NCBI GenBank assembly: GCA_021160405.1
Contig: JAGHCO010000094.1
Location: forward strand, 1-5,106
Direction of reading: 5' to 3'
DNA: 5,106 nt
Source: Candidatus Aerophobota bacterium
Lineage (GTDB): Bacteria; Aerophobota; Aerophobia; Aerophobales; JAGHCO01
Made by a program: the position numbers and the translations under genes. The first letter of the stretch is position 1; every line of letters begins with the position of its first letter. Shown here piece by piece: positions 1-4,994 of this stretch. The notes beneath the pieces were generated by a model. That model made no database searches and was not told the DNA's origin. It saw only the letters and a list, made by a program, of their open reading frames with translations.

Positions 1-288
1 TATCCCCATAAGCCTCAAAAGGTGCTGTACCCTTTTTCTGTTAACCTTATAGCCTTGTCTTTTCAGCGCCTCTTTCATCCTTCGGGATCCATAAAAGGGT
101 GTTTTGGAAAACTTTTCATCGATAAGGTGCATCAGCTTCAAGTTATATTCGTCCACAACCGGTTTGTAGTACACCGTTGAGCGGGCAATCCCAAGAAGCT
201 TTGCCTGTCTTGTTATTGGTATCTCTTTATTTTCTCGTTCAGAGAGCTTTACCTTCTCCCTCGCCGGCAAATCCAGCTTTTCTAAAAC
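1..288 (-). CDS. IS3-family transposase OrfB, N-terminal part (partial at window edge)
   Basis: Ninety-six codons are open, from a Val codon at 286-288 to the window edge; no stop interrupts them. The protein shows the OrfB N-terminal order: a linker with LPAREK, then ITRQAKLLGIARSTVYY (helix-turn-helix-like, HTH_21), then FYGSRRMKEALK and VNRKRVQHLLRLMGI just before the integrase core would begin. The DDE catalytic residues are not in view. There is no convincing start codon at the 5' end of the frame, as expected for an orfB read by -1 frameshifting from orfA. Since orfA is broken here, expression as OrfAB is unlikely unless another copy supplies function. Family confidence is high; whether the rest of orfB is intact cannot be seen. 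Confidence 0.85.
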
Positions 289-543
289 CAGTCCAGCCCC
301 ACCTTAAGCTGGCCAATCTCCCGATAAAGTTACTTGATTAACAAACTTTTATCCTTAACCTGTTTTTCCTTTCCATCTTTGAAAAGCTCTGTCATTTTCT
401 CCAAAGCCCTCCTTTTCCACCTTCTTACCTGAACAGGATAAACTCCATATTGCTGGCAAGTTTGTTACTGTTTCCTCTTTCTTATTGCTTCCAGGCCACC
501 TTTGTCTTAAAAGCGGATGGATAATTTTTCTTATTCCTTCCAT
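286..543 (-). pseudogene. IS3-family OrfA, multiply frameshifted
   Basis: The ATG at 541-543 starts MEGIRK and then loses frame almost at once. Joining frames restores a standard OrfA: YPSAFKTKVAW, then EAIRKEETV, then QYGVYPVQVRRWK (helix-turn-helix), then ALEKMTELFKDGKEKQVK and a leucine-zipper-like LYREIGQLKV tail. By my reading this needs about five single-base restorations, mostly one base lost from runs of A, G or C. An in-frame TAA at 330-332 also lies where a Gln codon would fit. A 62-residue frame starting at this ATG is open only because it follows the wrong frame after the first lesion, so it is not a real protein. The DNA-binding subunit of this element is therefore dead. Confidence 0.8.
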
Positions 544-580
544 TCTCTGGATCCCCTTTTATTTTACACTATCTTAACCA

Positions 581-603
581 ACTGTCCAAATTTTGGGAGT
601 CCA
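581..603 (-). repeat. Terminal inverted repeat (orfA-side end) of the IS3 element
   Basis: Read on the minus strand the segment begins TGGACTCCC, followed by an A-run and TTTGGACAGT, and sits about 40 bases upstream of the orfA ATG. IS3-family ends start with TG and often contain TGGAC blocks like these. The outer boundary is placed at 603 from the TG rule and may be off by a few bases. The mate at the other end is outside the window, so neither the pairing nor a target duplication can be confirmed. Confidence 0.65.
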
Positions 604-788
604 CTACAAAGAGAATAGAAGTCTTCTCTTACGGGAAAGCCGTAGAAAAGGTCCTTTATCTTATCTATAAAAACCTAAATGAGAAGTGGGGCAAAGCAGT
701 CAAACAGGAAAATCCATTAAGGGAAAAAACCTATAATCGGAAAAAAGAGGAGAGAGGAAAGTCTTTGAGGTTATGCAAAAAATCATAG
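603..788 (+). pseudogene. C-terminal remnant of a probable IS256/mutator-type transposase
   Basis: A plus-strand frame stays open directly from the IS3 boundary to a TAG at 786-788, with no start codon of its own. It reads RIEVFSYGKAVEKVLYLIYK, then NLNEKW and a highly charged tail. The segment with EKVLYLIYKNLNEKW resembles the C-terminal helix of IS256 (mutator) transposases, where a similar stretch lies near the end of the protein. The catalytic residues are absent. Because the frame starts exactly where the IS3 element ends, the simplest reading is that the IS3 element landed in, or deleted into, an older transposase gene. The family call rests on a short stretch and is tentative. Confidence 0.4.
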
Positions 789-815
789 CCGGAAAAATGC
801 ACAATTTTCGGCCGG
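776..815 (-). terminator. Possible rho-independent terminator for the minus-strand cluster
   Basis: On the minus strand GCCGAAAA (805-812) can pair with TTTTCCGGC (788-796), with one bulged base and a loop of about eight. A T-rich stretch TATGATTTTTT (777-787) follows the stem. It lies about 170 bases beyond the stop of the zinc-hydrolase gene with no gene between. The stem is short and AT-rich, and the same hairpin also directly follows the TAG of the plus-strand transposase remnant, so it may have belonged to that element. Confidence 0.4.
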
Positions 816-833
816 AATTTACAAGTGTATTGG

Positions 834-900
834 TAAAAAATCGAAAAACAAATAAGCCGTATACATATTTCCAAAAGTATAACCAAAGCTCGATTTTTTA
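834..900. repeat. Spaced 11-bp inverted repeat in a gene-free stretch
   Basis: TAAAAAATCGA at 834-844 is the exact reverse complement of TCGATTTTTTA at 890-900, with 45 bases between. The right arm continues into a TTTTTTAAAAAA palindrome at 894-905. The whole stretch 789-982 has no supported gene. The arms are AT-rich, so chance is possible. A degraded small-element end pair or a regulatory dyad are alternatives, and nothing else in the sequence decides between them. Confidence 0.45.
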
Positions 901-982
901 AAAAAGATATGGCTAACATAGGAAACCCCCACTTTATTAATTTCCTTGCGGATCTTTTCAGTAAGTGTTTATTTAGTTATAA

Positions 983-1489
983 TTATAGAGGTGGACTCCA
1001 GATAGAGTTTGTCACAAATAAACAAATTTCTATAGCATTATTAAGCTCCTTTCTGGGGTTACCTTTTGGGATCAGATTAATAGCTTTAACTATCGCTTCT
1101 TTCATTGATCCTAATTCATCGGAAGATAATTTATTTATATAACTTCGAGCTACCTCTTCTTCCCACTCGTGATGGTCTATTCCTACTTTTGAGGAAGTAG
1201 TACAACCATCTGCAATAAAATGAAATGCTCTCCCTAATAAATAAGCGCTTTCTTCTAACTTCTTTTTATTGCCCGCTCCTTTAATACCTTGGAGAAAAGC
1301 TTTTCTTGCAGATAAAATTAACAAAGCTATTTCCTTTTCTCTACCGTGATGATGAGCTTTCTTATCGTTTTTTTGTTTATCTGGCTCTACACTCCCTTTT
1401 ATTAAAGCTTGATGCATTCCCCGCGTTAATTTATATCTTGAACGATATGCGACTTCCTCAGCTATTTTAATATGCGTTCTTTTTAACAT
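983..1489 (-). CDS. Putative zinc-dependent phospholipase C / P1 nuclease-fold protein, cytoplasmic
   Basis: The 168-residue protein carries metal-ligand-like residues in the order and spacing of the zinc-dependent PLC/P1 nuclease superfamily: RTHIKIA (His6), GSVEPD (Asp37), a His triplet (46-48), GRAFHFIAD (His90-x3-Asp94), and DHHEWEEE (His106-x3-Glu110). In Bacillus cereus PLC the matching ligands are His14, Asp55, His69, His118, Asp122, His142 and Glu146. The N-terminal Trp ligand is absent, and the His six residues after the Asp of H-x3-D is Ser100. The protein is helix-rich, with no signal peptide or membrane segment, unlike secreted PLCs, and it is shorter than most relatives. I chose the ATG at 1487-1489 because it puts the Thr-His motif at the N-terminus as in the family. 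An upstream ATG at 1547-1549 would add 20 residues. Neither start has a good ribosome-binding site, but the gene overlaps the ATPase gene by 23 bases, which suggests translational coupling. Substrate (lipid or nucleic acid) is unknown. Confidence 0.65.
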   Translation of the reverse strand: MLKRTHIKIAEEVAYRSRYKLTRGMHQALIKGSVEPDKQKNDKKAHHHGREKEIALLILSARKAFLQGIKGAGNKKKLEESAYLLGRAFHFIADGCTTSSKVGIDHHEWEEEVARSYINKLSSDELGSMKEAIVKAINLIPKGNPRKELNNAIEICLFVTNSIWSPPL

Positions 1490-4400
1490 CGTTGAGATTG
1501 ACTGGTTTCCAAAATATAAATTTCCTAATTTTAATCTGCATCGCTCCATTCTGTTTATTTAATTCAACACGATAATTCCTCTTTTGTTTTTTCAAAATTA
1601 TATCCCAGAATATCTCTCTATCTTTAACAGCTCTAACTTCTCCTCCAATTTCCATTTGGGCAAAATGCTTCGCACCCTCTTGCGTAATATTTCTCTTTAA
1701 AAACTCTCTATTTTTTCGACCAATTCTTACTACACATTCTCCAAAAGGAGACGAAAATATAAACTCCCAGCCATTACTCCAAACAGCTGAACTTTTAAGC
1801 AATGTTTCAGATATTTTATTTTCCGCTAAAATTTTCTTTGCCTCTTCAAGACAATATGCTTGTTGTAATCTAAGATTTTGTATTATCTTCCCATTTTCAT
1901 CTATTTCTGAATCAACAGCCCATTTTTTAGATTCGAAATTTAAGAACCATTTACCCTCTTTAAACTCTTTTCTTACAATGAAAAAGTCACTCTCACCCGT
2001 GGTTTTAATTAGTTTGTTGCGAGTCAAGGTCTCTGCCTGTTCAGAAGAAATTACACTTCTAGTAATTACATTTTCACTTTCTTCATCAATAATTAACCAA
2101 GTGCCGTCTAGATAATAGAAATTCCAGGTATTTCCATGTTTCCAAATCGAAAAAGGATCTTCTTTAACTCTATCTCTTGCAATCTGTTTGGCTCTTTTTT
2201 CAGTAATTGAAACTTTTTCTTTTAAAACCTTACAAGATTTTTTGCTAACCTTAAACATATAATAATGATCTTCAGTATTATAATTTACAATATACGAAGA
2301 ATCATCGGAAGACACATCCTCCTCGTCTATTTGAAGAGTAGGATGTAGTTTTCTAACCTCATTCATTGCCTCTTCTTTAGAAAACGTAGGAAAACTTACT
2401 ATAATTTTGTTGTCGATTATGTTAATGAAACACTTAATATTTTTTCCCCTATATTCTATAGTAAACTTGTACGCAATTGCTATATTTTGTTCCTTTATAG
2501 ATACAAGTATGTCTTTGTACGGGACATTGACCTTCTTGCTTATCTGGCTTCTAACCTCTGTTTTGGTTAGTCTATTTGAGTCAGGTAAAGGAACCTCTAT
2601 CTTTTTACACACTTCCAAGGAGCGTGGACTAACTGGCTTTGTAACCATCTTCGTTAGATCTTCCTTGGTCTCCTCACTCAGCTTTAAGGGAGCATCAAAT
2701 CTCGAATATATTCCACTACCTTTAATATGATTTATTATTTCTCCTCGAGAATTATGAAGTACTTTATCTACATTCCAATCAGCCCTATGAACCCTTGCTA
2801 TTATCAGTTGAGCATTTTTAAATTGAATTTCCTCAGGAAAAATATGCTCTTTAGCTAACTCTTGTAAACACATTCTTATTGCTTCTTCTGGCTCAACATC
2901 TAGCACGAACAAATCACCGTGTCCCGTACCAAAGTTAAAGTTCTCAAATATAGTTTCAGGAGTTAAAATGGTAGGGGCTGGCTTGGCAGACGTCCTTGAA
3001 AACCACTTTTGTCCAGGAATTCTATCTGGCAAATAAAATGCTTTGAAATTTTCTTTAACTTCTTGACTTAAAACTTTTGATAAAACCAGAGGTGGTAGTG
3101 TACGGTGAAAACTCATTAACCATCTTTCCTTTATTAAAGCCACTTCTTCAGAGCGTAACTTGATTAAAAACTCTCCCTCATCCGGAGAAGTTAAAAGCTC
3201 ATCAATTTTATTAAATTTTATATCAGCTTCAGATATGCCTTCTAATATTTTATCCCTATCTCTTTTAGTGCGGAGTTTTCCCACAACCCATGTCCCACAA
3301 TTACTTAATCCCTTATAATTTACGTCTCCAGGGTTTTGTGTCGCAAATACGCAACAAACTCCAAAGGCTCTTCCTTGTCTTAGTAACAAATTAATGGCAG
3401 GTTTTGATACAACATGAAACGGAGAACTTGGATAAAATGCTCTTTTACCACCACCACCACCAATTTCATCTATATAAAATATCAACCTTGGGTCTGTAGC
3501 ACCTCCTTGTTTTCTCATCCAATTATATATAGAGTAAGCTATTCTTGATACAACAAAACAACGGTCTTCAAAGCTATCTAATTCTGTAAGATTTATTATA
3601 GAAATTTGGGTCTTGTTAGTTTTGTGGTGTTTGCCAGAAAGTAAGTCAATATCTAAAGGTATCCCTTTATACCACAGTTGTTCCGCGCCAACTAAAAGAC
3701 CATTTAATTTCTTAGCTAACTCTTTTCGTTGTTTAAGTGGTATATATTCATCTAGAGGTAATATCCCCACTTCTTCTATTGGCGGATTATCGACTAACTC
3801 TATTAAGCGGACCAATCCTTGAAGTCCTTCCAATTCCACTTCATTTAACCATGCGTAGAGAATAAGTTCCGATAAAAACTTTCTCTCTTTTTCTGTCCGT
3901 GTGAGTTTCTCATCTGGATACAAACGATCAACCAGAGAATTTACTAATGAATCAATCATAGTAATTATTGTTTCCTGCTCCTGATCATATAATTCATGTA
4001 GATCTTCTGGAGGGTTAGCTAAAGAAGAAATAGCAAGTGGTATACCCTTATTAGATCGGGGCGTAAAAATTGTGATTTCAGAAGATTCTTTTAATTTCTT
4101 GATACTTTCCTCTGAGAGTCCGAATTTGTTGAGTTGTTTTAAATGATATTCAAATTCCCGTTTTGCTTTCTCTTTATAATCTTGAACGTTACTCTTTCCT
4201 CCAGTGTATAGTTCCAAATATTCATCTGAAGTATTATCAAACAATAAACCTAATGATGAAAGATCTCCTTTTAAATCTATCAATATTGAGGGCACTCCTC
4301 TCAAAGCCAATTCTTCCACAATAGCTTTACCAAATACTGTTTTTCCTGAACCTGTAACACCACATATAAATATGTGAGTCAATAAATCTTGAATAGGCAA

Positions 4401-4493
4401 ATAAAAATTCCCTGAGAATTTTTTTTCTACTCCTTCTAAAGATAAACGCTGGCCAAGAAATAAGCCCTCTGAGTGGTAATCGTTATTTATCAT
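1467..4493 (-). CDS. HerA/DUF87-type ATPase with C-terminal tandem PepSY-like repeats
   Basis: This 1008-residue protein has an N-terminal FtsK/HerA-superfamily motor. LPIQDLLTHIFICG leads into Walker A GVTGSGKT (45-52), then ILIDLKGDLSSL (70-81), Walker B LIFYIDE (337-343), the sensor-like FATQNPGD (383-390), and NCGTWVVGKLRTKRDRDKIL (398-417), which probably supplies trans-acting arginines. This order matches the HerA-like ATP-binding proteins (COG0433 type), ring motors that usually act on DNA with a partner nuclease. There is no N-terminal HAS-barrel. Residues about 510-610 form an unassigned alpha/beta linker, and residues 641-992 read as six PepSY-like repeats, an unusual attachment. 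Five consecutive Gly residues (345-349) follow Walker B. No signal peptide or transmembrane helix is seen. The start at 4491-4493 has a weak AGG seven bases upstream and lies three bases after the stop of a regulator remnant. The downstream hydrolase gene overlaps its end. The motor call is firm; the biological role is unknown. Confidence 0.88.
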   Translation of the reverse strand: MINNDYHSEGLFLGQRLSLEGVEKKFSGNFYLPIQDLLTHIFICGVTGSGKTVFGKAIVEELALRGVPSILIDLKGDLSSLGLLFDNTSDEYLELYTGGKSNVQDYKEKAKREFEYHLKQLNKFGLSEESIKKLKESSEITIFTPRSNKGIPLAISSLANPPEDLHELYDQEQETIITMIDSLVNSLVDRLYPDEKLTRTEKERKFLSELILYAWLNEVELEGLQGLVRLIELVDNPPIEEVGILPLDEYIPLKQRKELAKKLNGLLVGAEQLWYKGIPLDIDLLSGKHHKTNKTQISIINLTELDSFEDRCFVVSRIAYSIYNWMRKQGGATDPRLIFYIDEIGGGGGKRAFYPSSPFHVVSKPAINLLLRQGRAFGVCCVFATQNPGDVNYKGLSNCGTWVVGKLRTKRDRDKILEGISEADIKFNKIDELLTSPDEGEFLIKLRSEEVALIKERWLMSFHRTLPPLVLSKVLSQEVKENFKAFYLPDRIPGQKWFSRTSAKPAPTILTPETIFENFNFGTGHGDLFVLDVEPEEAIRMCLQELAKEHIFPEEIQFKNAQLIIARVHRADWNVDKVLHNSRGEIINHIKGSGIYSRFDAPLKLSEETKEDLTKMVTKPVSPRSLEVCKKIEVPLPDSNRLTKTEVRSQISKKVNVPYKDILVSIKEQNIAIAYKFTIEYRGKNIKCFINIIDNKIIVSFPTFSKEEAMNEVRKLHPTLQIDEEDVSSDDSSYIVNYNTEDHYYMFKVSKKSCKVLKEKVSITEKRAKQIARDRVKEDPFSIWKHGNTWNFYYLDGTWLIIDEESENVITRSVISSEQAETLTRNKLIKTTGESDFFIVRKEFKEGKWFLNFESKKWAVDSEIDENGKIIQNLRLQQAYCLEEAKKILAENKISETLLKSSAVWSNGWEFIFSSPFGECVVRIGRKNREFLKRNITQEGAKHFAQMEIGGEVRAVKDREIFWDIILKKQKRNYRVELNKQNGAMQIKIRKFIFWKPVNLNDVKKNAY
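1518..2573 (-). repeat. Six tandem PepSY-like repeats in the ATPase C-terminal half
   Basis: Protein residues 641-992 fall into units of about 53-62 residues, roughly 641-702, 703-761, 762-814, 815-875, 876-935 and 936-992. Each opens with a Ser/Thr-x-x-x-Ala-type helix, for example FSKEEAMNEV, SITEKRAKQIA, ISSEQAETLT, CLEEAKKIL and ITQEGAKHFA. Each then continues as beta strands such as WNFYYLDGTWLII, KWFLNFESKKWAV and WEFIFSSPFGECVV, ending in a turn that may hold an Asn or Gly before the next unit. That helix-then-hairpin pattern is what PepSY domains show. Sequence identity between units is low, so the repeats are old rather than recent DNA duplications. PepSY domains are usually outside the membrane or membrane-attached, so their place on a cytoplasmic motor is odd. 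Confidence 0.6.
3447..3461 (-). repeat. Five-unit GGT microsatellite coding a poly-Gly loop
   Basis: Five uninterrupted GGT codons (ACC on the plus strand) encode Gly345-Gly349 immediately after the Walker B Asp-Glu-Ile. Related ATPases usually carry a Gly-Tyr-x-Pro-Pro type loop at this place. Gain or loss of one unit would keep the frame, so loop length could vary between strains without breaking the gene. Confidence 0.8.
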
Positions 4494-4496
4494 ATT

Positions 4497-4758
4497 TTAA
4501 CCTACTAAGCCCTCAAAGAAATTTATAACTTCATTATTTGTGTCTATTCTTAGATCTTTCAGAATCTCTAACCAACATTCAATTTTTTACTCCTTTCAAC
4601 TAATTTGTCTAAACTTATCCCAAAAACATCGGCTATTTTTATAAGTATTTCCAAGAAGTATTTGGCGTATACTCTGCCTTCATCTTAATCAAGGTGCTAC
4701 AGGTGTCAAGAATATGTATTGAATCATCTAAAATGTAACCAAAATAGACTTTATTAAA
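4497..4758 (-). pseudogene. XRE-family helix-turn-helix regulator, frameshifted and N-terminally truncated
   Basis: Joining frames on the minus strand gives STLIKMKAEYTPNTS, then LEILIKIADVFGISLDKLVE, then WLEILKDLRIDTNNEVIN and FFEGLVG before a TAA at 4497-4499. The middle stretch is the characteristic final-helices segment of XRE/HTH_3 repressors. Two single-base losses explain the breaks: one near 4653-4656 (TTT to TT) and one in the A-run at 4583-4588 (seven to six). The first recognition helices are missing, and TGA/TAA codons at 4759-4764 close the frame upstream. The restored stop lies three bases before the ATPase ATG, so the gene was probably the first member of the same operon and may have controlled it. 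As sequenced it cannot make a full repressor. Sequencing error in homopolymers is an alternative, but the 3-kb gene next to it is clean. Confidence 0.7.
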
Positions 4759-4761
4759 TCA

Positions 4762-4790
4762 TTAAAGAGAGGCTCTGGGTATGTTATAAT
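4762..4790 (+). promoter_or_regulatory. Extended -10 promoter candidate, plus strand
   Basis: TGTTATAAT at 4782-4790 is a perfect TATAAT preceded by the TG of an extended -10. A poor -35 (TTAAAG, 4762-4767) lies 17 bases upstream. It would fire rightward towards the insertion sequence at about 4850, away from the ATPase cluster. No plus-strand gene starts between it and that element. Confidence 0.5.
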
Positions 4791-4813
4791 AGATAGTAGA
4801 ATGTTTATAACAT
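4781..4813. promoter_or_regulatory. Candidate operator: 9-bp inverted repeat overlapping the promoter
   Basis: ATGTTATAA at 4781-4789 is the exact reverse complement of TTATAACAT at 4805-4813, with 15 bases between. A further G-C pair lies just outside one mismatch. Each arm carries an extended -10-like TGTTATAAW, one facing right (4782-4790) and one facing left (4804-4812). A dyad of this size over a promoter and just upstream of a regulator remnant is what an XRE-type operator would look like. That role is inferred. Confidence 0.45.
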
Positions 4814-4849
4814 GCTATTGCAACAACGGATCTTTGCATTAATACCTTA

Positions 4850-4869
4850 GAGACTGGTGAAAAAGTCTC
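4850..4869. repeat. Hairpin at the probable left end of the insertion sequence
   Basis: Perfect 6-bp arms GAGACT and AGTCTC enclose GGTGAAAA. A second possible pairing, ACTGG with CCAGT just downstream, overlaps it. There is no T-run directly after the stem, which argues against a simple terminator. A role as transposase-binding end, or as a guard against read-through from outside, is possible. Confidence 0.5.
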
Positions 4870-4922
4870 CAGTTTCTCCTAAAATTTTTTGTCTGAATTT
4901 TGCTCCTTCTCAAGATAAAAAT

Positions 4923-4950
4923 TTTACAAACTCCTTATCTGTGGTATAAT
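4923..4950 (+). promoter_or_regulatory. Transposase promoter
   Basis: TTTACA (4923-4928; five of six consensus bases) and TATAAT (4945-4950) are separated by 16 bases, with TG one base before the -10 (extended -10). A GGAG ribosome-binding site and TTG start follow about 35-45 bases downstream. This is the best sigma-A/sigma-70-type promoter in the window. Confidence 0.75.
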
Positions 4951-4994
4951 AGAATGATTTTTTACCTTAAAAATACCATAGAAAGGAGATAAAA

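Larger units (their letters stand above)
1..603 (-). mobile_element. IS3-family insertion sequence, orfA-proximal part, decayed and cut by the window edge
   Basis: The minus strand holds an IS3-type arrangement: a terminal sequence at about 581-603, an orfA reading start at 543, and an orfB frame from about 288 leaving the window at base 1. OrfB is recognised from its HTH_21-like N-terminal region, ending in the typical RLMGI segment. OrfA is recognisable only when pieces of different frames are joined, so this copy cannot make a normal OrfAB transposase by itself. The integrase core (DDE) and the other end of the element lie outside the window. IS3 elements normally make the active OrfAB fusion by a -1 ribosomal frameshift between the two frames. 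The family call is from remembered protein patterns, not a search. Confidence 0.85.

Noticed and set aside
355..543. A 62-residue minus-strand reading frame as a stand-alone gene
   Set aside because: It shares only its first six residues with OrfA; the rest follows wrong frames after a base loss. It is part of the OrfA pseudogene.
731..919. Minus-strand reading frame of 62 codons
   Set aside because: No recognisable motif or ribosome-binding site. It lies across AT-rich non-coding DNA and the antisense of a transposase remnant.
991..999. GTGGACTCC match to the IS3 terminal sequence, as a second IS end
   Set aside because: Only nine bases match and the following bases diverge. The stretch lies inside the hydrolase reading frame near its stop, so it is most likely chance.
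909..1142. Plus-strand reading frame of 77 codons
   Set aside because: Antisense to the C-terminal part of the zinc-hydrolase gene, which has a clear family pattern.
983..1489. HD-domain phosphohydrolase reading of the small protein
   Set aside because: There is no His-Asp doublet in the HD arrangement. The THxxIA, EPD, H-x3-D and H-x3-E order fits the PLC/P1 fold better.
1490..1549. A longer start for the hydrolase (ATG at 1547-1549)
   Set aside because: The extra 20 residues are unlike the family N-terminus and overlap the ATPase reading frame further. There is no ribosome-binding site, though the longer form is not fully excluded.
2407..2730. Plus-strand hydrophobic reading frame of 107 codons
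   Set aside because: Antisense shadow within the ATPase gene; the hydrophobic look comes from reading the reverse of charged, AT-rich codons.
3613..3822. Plus-strand reading frame of 69 codons
   Set aside because: Antisense shadow within the ATPase gene, with no motif or ribosome-binding site.
4704..4709. TTGACA on the minus strand as the -35 of the ATPase operon promoter
   Set aside because: There is no acceptable -10 at 16-18 bases, and it sits within the coding remnant of the regulator.
4497..4758. Programmed frameshifting to make the regulator
   Set aside because: Two separate shifts plus a missing N-terminus would be required, so simple gene decay is more likely.
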